Assembly: GCA_934309475.1 (NCBI GenBank)
Contig: CAKRDK010000004.1
Coordinates: forward strand, 62,001-126,000
DNA from: an uncultured Roseburia sp.
Lineage (GTDB): Bacteria; Bacillota; Clostridia; Lachnospirales; Lachnospiraceae
Length of the DNA: 64,000 nucleotides
Direction: 5' to 3'
Shown here: positions 15,031 to 24,783 of the stretch, piece after piece
Layout: each line of letters opens with the position of its first letter
Position numbering within the stretch: the stretch's first letter is position 1
Made by a program: the position numbers and the translations under genes
The notes under the pieces: generated by a model
The model's database searches: none
What the model was told of the DNA's origin: nothing
Seen by the model: the letters and a program-made list of their open reading frames with translations, nothing else

Positions 15031-17514
15031 TCAGGGCTGTACTTTGTGCTCCCCTAAAAATTCCTGTACCACAAGCTCTCCATCCTTTTTCTGCACCTTA
15101 ATCTGCCCGCCATACATCGTGTATACAATATCACTTCCACTCGCTTCTATATGCCGCACCGCGTCCTCTCCCGGATGTCCGTAACGATTTTTTCTGCCAC
15201 AGGATATTGCCGTACATTGCGGTGACAGAACCTCCAGCCACTCCTTCGAATTCGAATAATTAGAGCCATGGTGCGCCGCCTTGTAAAACGAAACCGACTG
15301 CGTTATCTTTTTCTGTTCCATAAGATACGTTTCCTCAGCGGTAGAGATGTCACCGGTAAAAAGTGCACAAAAATCCCTTTCTTCATAAAGCAGTACGAGA
15401 GACAGCGCATTTTTATCTTCCGCCGCATAGGCGGCATCCGGTGCTATACAGGTTATTTTAGCCGTCCCGGTTTTTAGGACGTCCCCTTCCTTCCAAAATA
15501 AAACATTTGTGTTCTGCTCTTTTGCAAGACGTACAAGCTTCATAAAAGCATCATCGTGCTCTGCCCTCTCTGTAAAAATAAGATACTCTATCTCATACCC
15601 AGCTTCTAATAATTCGCGCAACCCGGAAATGTGGTCTTCGTCCGTATGTGAGATAAACCAGTAGGAAATTTTCGCAATTCCCTTCTTTTTTAGAAACGGA
15701 AGTATCCGGTATATGCCAACTTTCCCGACGCTCGTACTTCCGCCATCGATAAAACAGGTAACATTGTCTTCCGTCCGGACAAAGATTCCATCCCCCTGTC
15801 CCACCGATAAAACATCCAGTTCAAATCCGCTCTCCTTTTGGAAAAGAAGCAGTCCCACAAGCAATACAATCCCCACAAGCAGACAGCGTTTTTTCTCCCT
15901 TTTCTCCATCCAGAGCACAAGAACGATAAGAACCATATAATAGCACACTAAAAGCCGTATGGACGGCTGTCCCGTAATTTTAACAGCGGACGGCAGCTTT
16001 TCATTAATGTTACACAGAAAGCTGTAATAGGCGAGTAAAAGCTGGCACGGAGCCAATAGGATTTTCGATACAATTTCCGAAAAAAATCCTGCAATACCTC
16101 CCACGATTCCGGTTCCTAAGAGAACTCCAACCACCGGCAGCACAAGTGCATTAAAGATCACCGCATACACAGGTATCTCATAGTAAAAATATGCCGTCAA
16201 AGGCACGGTCAGAAGCTGGATACAGAGACTGACACATGCCGTTTCCAAAAGCGTCCGCCCGATTTTTCCAAATATCCCCTTCTTTTCCTGAACTTGTCTA
16301 TCAGATTGGAGCGCTGTCCGAACATCTTTCTCCGTCTCAACACCTTGTGCTGTCTGAACACCTTTCTCCGTCTCATCACCCTGCGCTGTCCGAACGCCTT
16401 TCTCCGTCTCATCACGCTCCCGAATTTTTGTAAAAACACGCGCAACCCAGACAACACCAAACACGGCGCTAAAGGAAAATAAAAAAGATGCGTTCCACAG
16501 CAAAAACGGATTTTGCAACAACAAGATGATGGCAGCCCCGCCAAGCGCATTCAAAGAATCATAACTTCTGCCCACCCATGCCGCAAAAATACTAAAGGCG
16601 AACATAAACACAGCGCGTGTCGTAGAACAGCCCATTCCTGTCATTTTCCCATAAAAATATAACATCGTGCCAGCAAGCAGCCCTGCCCGTGCAAATGAGA
16701 AGCGCATTTTCCGCAGCGTCTTATAAAAAGTCATTCCAATCATCGAGACGTGAAGCCCCGATATCGCAAGAATATGCGAAATTCCTGCCGCCTGATACCC
16801 TGCTTTCTCTTTTTCGTCCAACAGTGTTTTATCTCCTACAAGCATAGTTGTCAGAATCCCGGCATATTCCGTGCGCATTCCTTTCCGGTAAACCTCCACA
16901 AACCTCTTTTGCAGTTTCTTTAAAAATTCCGCCACTGCATCCGGCTTTCCGATGCACTGCTCTACCTCGCAGTCTTTCAGGCAAAATGTCATCCTTTTGC
17001 TTTTATAATACGATGCGGCATCAAAGTTCCCCTCGTTTTCCGCCTGCTTCCACTTTTCTATTGTACCTGTCATAATTAAGGTAGTTCCGATGAGATATTC
17101 ATCCTTTGACGAGTCTGTCCGTGCAGACTCAACTTGTACTGACATGCAGGGAATTATCCCTGTCGTTAGATTCGCATAACACTGCGATAATTCATAGATT
17201 GTCTGGTCTTCCTGCTCTTTTCTTACGGTGACCGTGCCCTGTACTTCTATGCGGTCTCCTTCTGACACTTCCCGCTCACACTGCCTGTATACCCCTTCAT
17301 TCTTCCGATACCCCGACACGCCAAGATATAGCATAACTGCCAGAAAAATGCACCGGCTCACCAGATAGCCATATTGCCCTCTTTTGCAAAAACTGACAGC
17401 AATGGCTGCAAACAACACCACTACTGCCAGTATGAAGTACCAGTGAATTCCGGTTCCAAGTAAAATGCCAAGCACAAGACCAACTGCTGCCATAAGTAAT
17501 GGTCTTCCTGTCAA
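15031..17514 (-). CDS. comEC: DNA-uptake channel protein ComEC
   Basis: This 827-aa polytopic membrane protein forms the DNA-entry channel in natural transformation. The N-terminal DUF4131-like region (about 1-200) with the first membrane helices precedes the Competence domain (about 215-520), containing GISHILAISGLHVSMIG. A C-terminal metallo-beta-lactamase-like domain (about 570-820) has VGQGDGIFVRTED, SHTDEDHISGL and AAHHGSNYSNS, consistent with metal-binding nuclease function. All three parts are present without frameshift. A hydrophilic insert within the membrane domain carries three 12-residue repeats. It starts 5 nt after the GerMN lipoprotein gene. Confidence 0.95.
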   Translation of the reverse strand: MTGRPLLMAAVGLVLGILLGTGIHWYFILAVVVLFAAIAVSFCKRGQYGYLVSRCIFLAVMLYLGVSGYRKNEGVYRQCEREVSEGDRIEVQGTVTVRKEQEDQTIYELSQCYANLTTGIIPCMSVQVESARTDSSKDEYLIGTTLIMTGTIEKWKQAENEGNFDAASYYKSKRMTFCLKDCEVEQCIGKPDAVAEFLKKLQKRFVEVYRKGMRTEYAGILTTMLVGDKTLLDEKEKAGYQAAGISHILAISGLHVSMIGMTFYKTLRKMRFSFARAGLLAGTMLYFYGKMTGMGCSTTRAVFMFAFSIFAAWVGRSYDSLNALGGAAIILLLQNPFLLWNASFLFSFSAVFGVVWVARVFTKIRERDETEKGVRTAQGDETEKGVQTAQGVETEKDVRTALQSDRQVQEKKGIFGKIGRTLLETACVSLCIQLLTVPLTAYFYYEIPVYAVIFNALVLPVVGVLLGTGIVGGIAGFFSEIVSKILLAPCQLLLAYYSFLCNINEKLPSAVKITGQPSIRLLVCYYMVLIVLVLWMEKREKKRCLLVGIVLLVGLLLFQKESGFELDVLSVGQGDGIFVRTEDNVTCFIDGGSTSVGKVGIYRILPFLKKKGIAKISYWFISHTDEDHISGLRELLEAGYEIEYLIFTERAEHDDAFMKLVRLAKEQNTNVLFWKEGDVLKTGTAKITCIAPDAAYAAEDKNALSLVLLYEERDFCALFTGDISTAEETYLMEQKKITQSVSFYKAAHHGSNYSNSKEWLEVLSPQCTAISCGRKNRYGHPGEDAVRHIEASGSDIVYTMYGGQIKVQKKDGELVVQEFLGEHKVQP
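16311..16418. repeat. Three tandem 36-bp repeats inside comEC
   Basis: Units at 16311-16346, 16347-16382 and 16383-16418 differ at only a few positions. On the minus strand they encode three 12-residue units of the type ETEKGVRTAQGD. The repeat keeps the reading frame and falls in a soluble loop. Confidence 0.9.
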
Positions 17515-17519
17515 ATGCT

Positions 17520-18485
17520 CTATTCACCCTCTTCCGTTTCCGTCTCCTGCTGCACTGACTCCGTCTGACTTGTCTGTTCAACATAATCGAGATTCCTGTC
17601 ATACATACGGTCAAGTTCAAAACTGTCACGGTAGCTTCCACTCGTATCTCCGTTTACCGAAATCTGCACCTTATTGATGGTTGGCAGTTCTGAAAGAGAA
17701 TCTACAATCGAATAAATCACAACCGCCTCCGAAATCTCATAATTCTGATTCCGGAATGTCTCATCCAGACTGACATAGCAGACTCCGTCTACCACAGAAA
17801 TGTTGACCAGATTCGTCCCCGACGGAATCGCAGACTGCGCTCCGCTTATGGTCGGTCCCTCTAAGAGCTGTTCCATGATGAGCTTCTCCATGGAGATATT
17901 GCTGCTATAGTAGACATCCCTTGTCTCTTTGACAAGACCGCTTCCGTCTTCATTGGCAAAATAAAGAGTAAGCGTTGCGTTCTGGATGGAATTAATCTGC
18001 TCTCCCGGATTCTCAATAAAACTCTCCTGCGTCATGGCTCCCACAACGTTTCCGCTCGTATCCGTCAGCGGTGAATCGCCCACCAGAAATGCCACACAGT
18101 CAATTCCCGGAATCTGAATCATTGTGCGGACAATCGCCGCCCGACGGAGTACCTCCTCCGAAGTCGGAAGATTCTGATACGTCGTGCTGAAATTCAATGT
18201 CAAAAGAACACCGTCTACGGAATAACTCGTCACGTAGATGTCTGCCGGAATTGTTTTACGATAGTCAAGGCTTTCCGGATCTGCTGCAAGCATTTCAAGG
18301 AATTCCTCAATCATACGGTCGGTATCTGTCGCACTCGGCTCATAATCCACCTTCACAATTCCCGTTTTATCTTTGTTCAGATACTCAATATGGTAATCGC
18401 TGTCGCTCTCTTTTTGCTTGTCCATACATCCTGACAACATCAGAAGAACTATGGGAAGCACAATTAAAAATTTTCTAATCTTCAT
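17520..18485 (-). CDS. Lipoprotein with GerMN-type domains
   Basis: This 321-aa exported lipoprotein has a signal peptide with lipobox LMLSGC (lipid-bearing Cys20). Two GerMN/Gmad-type domains are apparent at about 40-150 and 170-290. The second contains LIMEQLLEGPTISGAQSAIP and the following strand block NLVNISVVDGVCYVSLDETF. GerMN domains occur in the spore protein GerM and in actinobacterial LpqB. The C-terminus is Glu/Thr-rich. It directly follows a response-regulator/kinase pair (21 nt), the same order as mtrA-mtrB-lpqB. A role in modulating the kinase from outside the membrane is an inference. Confidence 0.87.
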   Translation of the reverse strand: MKIRKFLIVLPIVLLMLSGCMDKQKESDSDYHIEYLNKDKTGIVKVDYEPSATDTDRMIEEFLEMLAADPESLDYRKTIPADIYVTSYSVDGVLLTLNFSTTYQNLPTSEEVLRRAAIVRTMIQIPGIDCVAFLVGDSPLTDTSGNVVGAMTQESFIENPGEQINSIQNATLTLYFANEDGSGLVKETRDVYYSSNISMEKLIMEQLLEGPTISGAQSAIPSGTNLVNISVVDGVCYVSLDETFRNQNYEISEAVVIYSIVDSLSELPTINKVQISVNGDTSGSYRDSFELDRMYDRNLDYVEQTSQTESVQQETETEEGE

Positions 18486-18506
18486 GCAAATAACCTCTCC
18501 GTTCTT

Positions 18507-19946
18507 CTATGAAATATAATTAAGTGGAATTCGTACATTAAAAATAGTACCTTCCCCTTCCGTACTAAACACTTTAATCGCACCGCGATGCATTAAAATG
18601 GCATTTCTCGTGATGGCAAGTCCTAAACCGGTTCCTCCAATCTCACGGGAATGTGATTTGTCCACGCGGTAGAATCGCTCATAGATATGTTCGAGGGATT
18701 CCTCCGGGATTCCGATTCCGGAATCCTCCACCTTCAGATAAAAATACTGATGATCCGCATTCAACGAAACATGAACCCAGCCGTTTTCACGGTTATACTT
18801 AATCGCATTTTCAATTAAGTTTGTAATTGCAAGTGTAATTTTCACTTCATCCACATCCGCTGTAACAGGACGAAAACTCTCTAACACAAGTTCGACATTC
18901 TGTTTCTCCGCAATCGGACGAAGACGCTTCATAATCTGCTCTAACAGCTCATTCATATTGATTGTAGTCACATTGATATCCGCTGCCGATTTATCCATTT
19001 TTACAAGAGAAAGCAGGTCATTGATAATCTTAGTCTCACGCTCAATCTCATTTCCGATATCTTCCATGAATTCCTGATACAGTTCAACCGGTGCGTCCTC
19101 CATGCTGTTTAGTGAATCTGCAAGCACCTTCATGGAAGTCAGCGGTGTCTTTAATTCATGCGACACGTTCGATACAAATTCCTGTCTGGAATCATCGAGT
19201 ATCTTCATACGACCTAACATCGCGTTAAACTTTTCACAAATCTGGATTGTCTCGCTGTAGTCCGTTATCTCAAGCTGTTCTTCTCCGTATCCGGTCTGAA
19301 TCTCCTCAATCGATTTCGACATCGCATGAAGCGGTTTTACGAGCTTCGCCGACATCAGTGCACTGAAAAATAAGACTATGAATCCACCTACCATCTCTAA
19401 AATCAGCATATTGTTGCGCAGATAGTTGGTATTTAACTGGATGCTGTCCGTTGAAACGCTAATCAGCATGACGCCAATTACATTTTTCGCTGTATCCGTT
19501 GTCTCTGTGAGCGGAATCGTCATCTCGATATAACGATTTTCAGAATCATACTTCTGAATCTCCTGACCGAGATAGCTTTGCACTACCTCCTGTGAGATGA
19601 TGGTCTTTCCCTCATCCATATCATAGGTATCTTTTACAATACGAAACGAACCATCCACAAGCATGATACGTCCATCATAAATGTTAGAAAGCTGCTCTAA
19701 CTCTGCTGTGATGATATCGGATGAAGTCACATCCGAAAGATAATTCCCGGACACAATCTGATTCGCTAATATTTTAGACTGGCTTAGAATCTCACTGCTC
19801 TTAATTGATACCGCACGGTCTTCGTAAGATTTCAGGACACCGATGCGAAACACATAGCCCGGAACAATCCCTAAAATACAAAATATCAGAAAAATCCGAA
19901 ATCTCAGACTTTTCAAAAAATTCGATAATCTTTTTAATCTTGTCAT
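18507..19946 (-). CDS. Membrane sensor histidine kinase (WalK/MtrB/PhoR type)
   Basis: This 479-aa kinase has TM1 at about 17-37, an extracytoplasmic sensor of about 140 residues, TM2 at about 178-200, HAMP at about 200-250, HisKA with His263 in FVSNVSHELKTPLTS, and HATPase at about 365-475 with N box (AITNLIENAIKYN), G1 (DSGIGI) and G2 (GGTGLGLAITRNA). All catalytic boxes are intact. Start ATG with AGAGGAA. It lies 12 nt downstream of its regulator and upstream of the GerMN lipoprotein. No PAS domain is seen, which separates it from classical WalK. The ligand is unknown. Confidence 0.93.
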   Translation of the reverse strand: MTRLKRLSNFLKSLRFRIFLIFCILGIVPGYVFRIGVLKSYEDRAVSIKSSEILSQSKILANQIVSGNYLSDVTSSDIITAELEQLSNIYDGRIMLVDGSFRIVKDTYDMDEGKTIISQEVVQSYLGQEIQKYDSENRYIEMTIPLTETTDTAKNVIGVMLISVSTDSIQLNTNYLRNNMLILEMVGGFIVLFFSALMSAKLVKPLHAMSKSIEEIQTGYGEEQLEITDYSETIQICEKFNAMLGRMKILDDSRQEFVSNVSHELKTPLTSMKVLADSLNSMEDAPVELYQEFMEDIGNEIERETKIINDLLSLVKMDKSAADINVTTINMNELLEQIMKRLRPIAEKQNVELVLESFRPVTADVDEVKITLAITNLIENAIKYNRENGWVHVSLNADHQYFYLKVEDSGIGIPEESLEHIYERFYRVDKSHSREIGGTGLGLAITRNAILMHRGAIKVFSTEGEGTIFNVRIPLNYIS

Positions 19947-19958
19947 GCCATTCCTCTG

Positions 19959-20651
19959 TTATCCCTGGTAATAATAGTAACCAACGCCCCATTTTGTGTG
20001 AACATACTTCGGTTCACTCGGGTTCTTCTCGATTTTCTCACGCAGTCTTCTCACATGGACATCGACGGTTCTGACATCTCCCGGGTACTCATAACCCCAG
20101 ACCAGATTCAGCAGATTCTCCCTGCTGTAAACTTTATTCGGGTTATTGACCAAAAGCTCTAACAGGTCAAATTCTTTTGCTGTCAGATTCACTTCCTTGC
20201 CAACGATAAACAGACGGCGGCTCTCACAGTCTAGGCGTAAATCACCGTCTTCTTTTACTTTTGATTCTTCTTTTTTCGGCTGGCTTGCCGCTGTACGACG
20301 CATAATCGCTTTGATACGCGCCTTTACTTCTAAGATGTTAAAAGGTTTTGTAATATAATCGTCAGCGCCATACTCTAATCCGAGAATCTTATCCATATCA
20401 TCCCCTTTTGCCGTCAACATGACAATCGGCATATTGGAAAATTCACGAATCTGCTGGCACACTTCAAATCCATCCATTTTCGGAAGCATGATGTCTAATA
20501 AAATCATGTCATAGGAATTCTCTGTCGCAAGCTTTAATGCTTCTTCCCCGTCATAGGCACAATCCACTTCCATGCCGTCCTGCTCTAAACTGAACCGGAT
20601 TCCTTTTACAATTAACTTCTCATCATCTACTACAAGAACCTTTTTCGCCAT
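19959..20651 (-). CDS. OmpR/PhoB-family response regulator
   Basis: This 230-aa DNA-binding regulator has a receiver at about 1-120 (MAKKVLVVDDEKL; phospho-Asp in YDMILLDIMLPKMDG; Lys in YITKPFN) and a winged helix at about 130-228 (VNLTAKEFDLLELLVNNPNKVYS, DVHVRRLREKIE). The C-terminus YVHTKWGVGYYYYQG is typical of WalR/MtrA-like regulators. I chose the ATG at 20651, with GAGGTG at 5-nt spacing, over a GTG two codons upstream that overlaps the ribosome site. Its place between comEA and the kinase suggests it may control competence or envelope genes. Confidence 0.93.
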   Translation of the reverse strand: MAKKVLVVDDEKLIVKGIRFSLEQDGMEVDCAYDGEEALKLATENSYDMILLDIMLPKMDGFEVCQQIREFSNMPIVMLTAKGDDMDKILGLEYGADDYITKPFNILEVKARIKAIMRRTAASQPKKEESKVKEDGDLRLDCESRRLFIVGKEVNLTAKEFDLLELLVNNPNKVYSRENLLNLVWGYEYPGDVRTVDVHVRRLREKIEKNPSEPKYVHTKWGVGYYYYQG

Positions 20652-20660
20652 TCTCACACC

Positions 20661-21275
20661 TCAATCAACTGTTATCTTATCTTTAATCTGATTATAGACA
20701 CCATCTTTTATTCCATTTACATTTTTAATTGCCTCGATAGAAGAAAAGGTTCCCTTCTCTTCCCGATACGCAATAATGCTTTCTGCTTTCGACTGTCCGA
20801 CACCCGGAAGCGTCATCAACATCTCCGCAGAAGCCGTATTAATGTTAATCTTTCCATCCTCTGCCTGCATTCTGTCTGGCTCTTGTGCACTCTCCCCGGC
20901 ATCCGAAAACGCCGCTTCTTCCTTCGTTGGCACCTGTATCATCTGACCGTCCGAGACAGGCTCCGCCTGATTCAATGCGTTTCCCGCCGCATCCTCCGTC
21001 AGCCCTCCCGCTAATGTGATGGCTTCGTATACCCTGCCGCCACTTTGCAAAAGATAGACGCCCGGCTGTTCTACAGCTCCGCAGACATAGACATAACAGA
21101 GACTATCACTCTCTTTCGTGTCAGTCTCTGTCTCCGTTTCTTCTATTGCTACCTGTTCTGATGCCGCAGTCTCCTGTGAAGACGATTCCAGGTAAACCTG
21201 ACTCGCCCCTCCGCAGCCTGCAAACATCAGAACTATAATCATAGTTATACAAATATAAACTTTTCGATGGTTCAT
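20661..21275 (-). CDS. comEA: ComEA-like DNA-binding competence lipoprotein
   Basis: This 204-aa exported protein binds double-stranded DNA and passes it to ComEC. The N-terminus has a lipobox LMFAGC (Cys21), so it looks lipid-anchored rather than held by a transmembrane helix. An SLBB-type domain lies at about 58-115 (YVYVCGAVEQPGVYLL). A Gln/Glu-rich linker follows, then the helix-hairpin-helix pair at about 140-202 (ININTASAEMLMTLPGVG, KNVNGIKDGVYNQI). The start is the ATG with GGAGG at 6-nt spacing. First gene of the operon that ends with comEC-holA. Confidence 0.92.
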   Translation of the reverse strand: MNHRKVYICITMIIVLMFAGCGGASQVYLESSSQETAASEQVAIEETETETDTKESDSLCYVYVCGAVEQPGVYLLQSGGRVYEAITLAGGLTEDAAGNALNQAEPVSDGQMIQVPTKEEAAFSDAGESAQEPDRMQAEDGKININTASAEMLMTLPGVGQSKAESIIAYREEKGTFSSIEAIKNVNGIKDGVYNQIKDKITVD

Positions 21276-21327
21276 GTGCATCCTCCTTCATATCCTATGA
21301 AAGAGTTCCTCAATGCAACTGTTCTTA

Positions 21328-21356
21328 TTTTAACGAAATTTTACATTAATGACAAG
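21328..21356 (-). promoter_or_regulatory. Promoter of the comEA operon
   Basis: On the minus strand TTGTCA (21351-21356), 17 nt, TAAAAT (21328-21333), 53 nt before the comEA start. No dedicated competence-box pattern is seen. Confidence 0.65.
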
Positions 21357-21387
21357 CCTATTTCAAAAATATTTCTATTCTTCCGGT

Positions 21388-22587
21388 CTAATCTTCAAAT
21401 TTCTGCAATACTTTGTTAAGTTTTTCCAGCATCTCGTCCACATGCTTCTCTTCAATGACAAGTGGCGGCACCAGACGAATCACGTTGCTTCCCGCTGTAA
21501 TGATAATCAGGCCTTCCTCTAAGGCTGCCGCCGCAATCTGTCCTACCGGCTTATCGCAGACAATTCCCTGCATCAGGCCAATTCCACGGCGCTCCTTTAG
21601 GAAATCATAGTTTTCGATTAATTTCTCCAATTTCTGCTCCAGATAAACAGAAACTTTCTTCACATGTGACGGGATATCCTCCCGCTCCATCATTTCCAGC
21701 ACTTTATCCACCGCTGCACCGACAAATGGATTGCCGCCGTAAGTCGTTCCGTGGTCACCCGGTGCTAAGGATTTATCGGCAACTCTCTGTGTCATCAGAA
21801 ATGCTCCGACCGGCACACCGCATCCTAACGCCTTTGCGCTTGTCATGATATCCGGTTTTACACCGTAATGCTGCCATGCAAACATCTCGCCGGTTCTTCC
21901 CATTCCACACTGTATCTCATCTAAAATCAAAAGAATATCGTTCTCATCACAGAGCTTCCGGACATTTTCCATAAATTCTTTTGTTGCCGGATAGATACCG
22001 CCCTCTCCCTGCACAGTCTCAAAGAGAATTGCGCACGTCTTATCCGTCACAAGTTTTTTTACACTCTCAAAATCATTAAAATCTGCAAATTTCACACCCG
22101 GAAGGAGCGGTTCAAACGGTTCCTGATAATGGCTGTTTCCGGTGACGGACAATGCACCTAAGCTTCTTCCGTGAAAAGACTGCTTCATCGCAATCATTTC
22201 ATGACCGGCATGTCCGTCCCTTGTATAGGCATATTTTTTTGCAGCCTTGATGGCTCCCTCAATCGCCTCGGTTCCACTGTTCGTAAAAAAGACTCTGTCC
22301 ATTTCACTCGCCTTTAAAACACGCTTTGCCGCATTCATAATCGGAACATTATAATAGAGATTCGACGTATGAAGCACCTTATCAATCTGGTCTTTTAATG
22401 CCTGATTATACTCCTTGTTATTGTAGCCAAATGCCTGCACTGCGATTCCTGCCGCAAAATCTAAATATTCTTTTCCATCCGTGTCATAGAGATAGACACC
22501 GTCTCCGTGGTCGATTACGAGAGGAAATCGATTGTATGTATGAAGAATCAGTTCCTCCTCGGTCTGCATATATTCCTGTTTATTCAT
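21388..22587 (-). CDS. argD: Acetylornithine aminotransferase
   Basis: This 399-aa class-III PLP aminotransferase converts N-acetylglutamate semialdehyde to N-acetylornithine. Visible signatures are [20 protein letters not shown], the PLP-binding Asp in [15 protein letters not shown] and the Schiff-base Lys in [15 protein letters not shown]. The closing RLVPPLVI is the usual C-terminal arginine block. The start codon overlaps the argB stop by 8 nt, which points to translational coupling. Ornithine aminotransferase is an alternative family, but the arg cluster settles the role. Last gene of argC-GNAT-argJ-argB-argD. Confidence 0.96.
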   Translation of the reverse strand: MNKQEYMQTEEELILHTYNRFPLVIDHGDGVYLYDTDGKEYLDFAAGIAVQAFGYNNKEYNQALKDQIDKVLHTSNLYYNVPIMNAAKRVLKASEMDRVFFTNSGTEAIEGAIKAAKKYAYTRDGHAGHEMIAMKQSFHGRSLGALSVTGNSHYQEPFEPLLPGVKFADFNDFESVKKLVTDKTCAILFETVQGEGGIYPATKEFMENVRKLCDENDILLILDEIQCGMGRTGEMFAWQHYGVKPDIMTSAKALGCGVPVGAFLMTQRVADKSLAPGDHGTTYGGNPFVGAAVDKVLEMMEREDIPSHVKKVSVYLEQKLEKLIENYDFLKERRGIGLMQGIVCDKPVGQIAAAALEEGLIIITAGSNVIRLVPPLVIEEKHVDEMLEKLNKVLQKFED

Positions 22588-23494
22588 GATAATATCTCTG
22601 CTCCTTTTCCCCTAAAATTGCGGTTCCAATTCCCTTATTTGTAAAGATTTCAAGCAAAAGGCAATGTGCAATTCTTCCGTCTAAGATATGGACTCTTGAT
22701 ACCCCGTTTTCCATTGCATCAATACAGTTGTTCAATTTTGGAAGCATGCCACCGCCGATATAGCCTTCCTGAATCAATTTCTTTGCTTCCTCGATTGGGA
22801 GTTCTGAAATAAGCGTCGATTTATCCTTCGGATCTTTGTAGACTCCTTCAATATCCGTTAAAAATGCGAGTTTTTCTGCCTTGACCGCGCGCGCAATCGC
22901 ACATGCCGCGTCGTCCGCATTGATGTTGTAGCTGTTAAAGTCATCATCCATACCAATCGGACAGATAATCGGCAGATAATCATTTTCAAGCAAATCGTAT
23001 AAAATCTTTGGATTCACTTCCTTGATATCCCCGACAAATCCGATATCCTGTCCATTCGAATACTTCTTGTCGACCTTGAGCAGTCCGCCGTCTTTTCCGC
23101 TGATTCCGATGGCATTTACCCCCAGTTCTTCCACAAGCTGAACAAGTGATTTATTGACCTTATTCAATACCATCTCTGCGATTTCCATGGTCGCGGCATC
23201 TGTTTTGCGAAGCCCGTTCACGAACTCCGGCTCCATTCCTGCCTTTTCCACCCACTTGCTGATTTCCTTTCCACCGCCGTGTACGATAATCGGCTTGAAT
23301 CCGACCAGCTTCAACAGCGTAACATCCTGAATGACTCTTTTCTTTAAGTTCTCGTCTACCATTGCGCTTCCGCCGTATTTTACCACGATGATTTTCCGGT
23401 TAAAACGCTGGATATAAGGCAATGCCTCAATCAGCACATTTGCCTTATCCATAATTTCTTTCATATCCTGCTCTTTCTTTTCCTGCACTTCCAT
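22580..23494 (-). CDS. argB: Acetylglutamate kinase
   Basis: This 304-aa amino-acid kinase phosphorylates N-acetylglutamate. It begins with a helical extension (about 1-25) before [10 protein letters not shown]. Further signatures are [13 protein letters not shown] for the nucleotide/substrate site, [12 protein letters not shown] and [14 protein letters not shown]. The N-terminal extension is of the kind linked to arginine feedback inhibition in hexameric enzymes, so feedback control is plausible. The ATG at 23494 has GAGGAG in front; a GTG one codon earlier is also possible. It lies 44 nt downstream of argJ and overlaps argD by 8 nt. Confidence 0.96.
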   Translation of the reverse strand: MEVQEKKEQDMKEIMDKANVLIEALPYIQRFNRKIIVVKYGGSAMVDENLKKRVIQDVTLLKLVGFKPIIVHGGGKEISKWVEKAGMEPEFVNGLRKTDAATMEIAEMVLNKVNKSLVQLVEELGVNAIGISGKDGGLLKVDKKYSNGQDIGFVGDIKEVNPKILYDLLENDYLPIICPIGMDDDFNSYNINADDAACAIARAVKAEKLAFLTDIEGVYKDPKDKSTLISELPIEEAKKLIQEGYIGGGMLPKLNNCIDAMENGVSRVHILDGRIAHCLLLEIFTNKGIGTAILGEKEQRYYHE

Positions 23495-23538
23495 CACTTT
23501 TCTCCTCTACCCTTTATGTACGAATATTAAATCTACAT

Positions 23539-24762
23539 TTAAGAACGGTAATCTGCATTGATTTTTACATAATCATAGGTCAAATCACAGCCCCATGCTG
23601 TTGCGGACTCTGTTCCCATCTTCATGTTTGCAATCGCTGTTACAGCCGGCTCCGATAAAATCTGTGTTGCCTCCTCCTCGCTGTAATCGACTGCTACACC
23701 GTCTTTGATAATCTGCAGTTTTCCGGCTGCACTCTCAAAATACAAATCTACTTTTTCCGGATTAAACATTACCCCCGAATACCCAAGTGCACACAGGATT
23801 CTTCCCCAGTTTGCATCGTGGCCATAGATGGCAGCTTTCGTCAGGCTTGATGTGACAACGGATTTGCTCAGTATTTTCGCATCCTGCTTCGTCTTCGCAC
23901 CAATGACTTTCACCTCAAACAATGCCGTAGCGCCTTCTCCGTCGCCCGCCATCTGTTTTGCGAGTGTTTCATTCACATAATTCAATGCCTTGCAAAATGC
24001 TTCGTAGTCTTCATTCTTTTCTGTAATGACGGCATTTCCGGCAAGACCGTTTGCTAAAAGCAGACAGGTATCGTTCGTCGAAGTGTCCCCATCCACTGAA
24101 ATCATATTGTAAGTCTCTTCCACGTCATTGCGCAATGCTTCCTGCAATAATTCTTTTGAAATCGCAAGGTCTGTTGTCACAAAGCTAAGCATCGTACACA
24201 TATTCGGATGAATCATGCCGGAGCCCTTGCACATGCCACCGATTGTGACCGTCTTTCCTCCCGCCTCAAAGGTTACGGCAACCTCCTTCTCATGTGTGTC
24301 TGTTGTCATAATTGCTTTTGCCGCCTTATTTCCACTTATTAAATCATCTTTTAACAAATCTTTCATTTTAGCAACTCCATCACAGATGCGGTCAATTGGA
24401 AGCTGCATGCCGATGACTCCTGTCGATGCCACCAGCACCTGGTCTGCCGGAACGCCGAGCACTTCTTCTGTCTTGTCCGCTGTTGCCTTACAATAACCAA
24501 ATCCCTCTTCTCCTGTGCAGGCATTTGCAATTCCTGCATTTATCACAACCGCCTGTGCCATTCCCGTCGTCTCTACAAGATTGCGGTCCCATTTCACAGG
24601 TGCTGCCTTTACCACATTCGTTGTAAACGTTCCTGCCGCCACACATGGCACCTCACTGTAAATCATTGCCATGTCTTCTCTGTCTTTATATTTGATTCCT
24701 GCCGCCACAGAAGCTGCCTGAAATCCTTTTGCTGCGGTTACTCCACCTGTCATTTTTTCCAT
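23539..24762 (-). CDS. argJ: Bifunctional ornithine acetyltransferase / N-acetylglutamate synthase
   Basis: This 407-aa precursor self-cleaves into alpha and beta chains and recycles the acetyl group from acetylornithine to glutamate. The cleavage block reads KGSGMIHPNMCTMLSF; the conserved nucleophile Thr is present, but the residue before it is Cys rather than the common Ala. Other family blocks are GVTAAKGFQAASVAAGIK, VINAGIANACTG and VDGDTSTNDTC. The C-terminus TYDYVKINADYRS is typical. The presence of argJ implies the cyclic acetyl route. It lies 21 nt after a GNAT gene and 44 nt before argB. Confidence 0.96.
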   Translation of the reverse strand: MEKMTGGVTAAKGFQAASVAAGIKYKDREDMAMIYSEVPCVAAGTFTTNVVKAAPVKWDRNLVETTGMAQAVVINAGIANACTGEEGFGYCKATADKTEEVLGVPADQVLVASTGVIGMQLPIDRICDGVAKMKDLLKDDLISGNKAAKAIMTTDTHEKEVAVTFEAGGKTVTIGGMCKGSGMIHPNMCTMLSFVTTDLAISKELLQEALRNDVEETYNMISVDGDTSTNDTCLLLANGLAGNAVITEKNEDYEAFCKALNYVNETLAKQMAGDGEGATALFEVKVIGAKTKQDAKILSKSVVTSSLTKAAIYGHDANWGRILCALGYSGVMFNPEKVDLYFESAAGKLQIIKDGVAVDYSEEEATQILSEPAVTAIANMKMGTESATAWGCDLTYDYVKINADYRS

Positions 24763-24783
24763 TGTTCCTTCCTCCTCTTCCCT

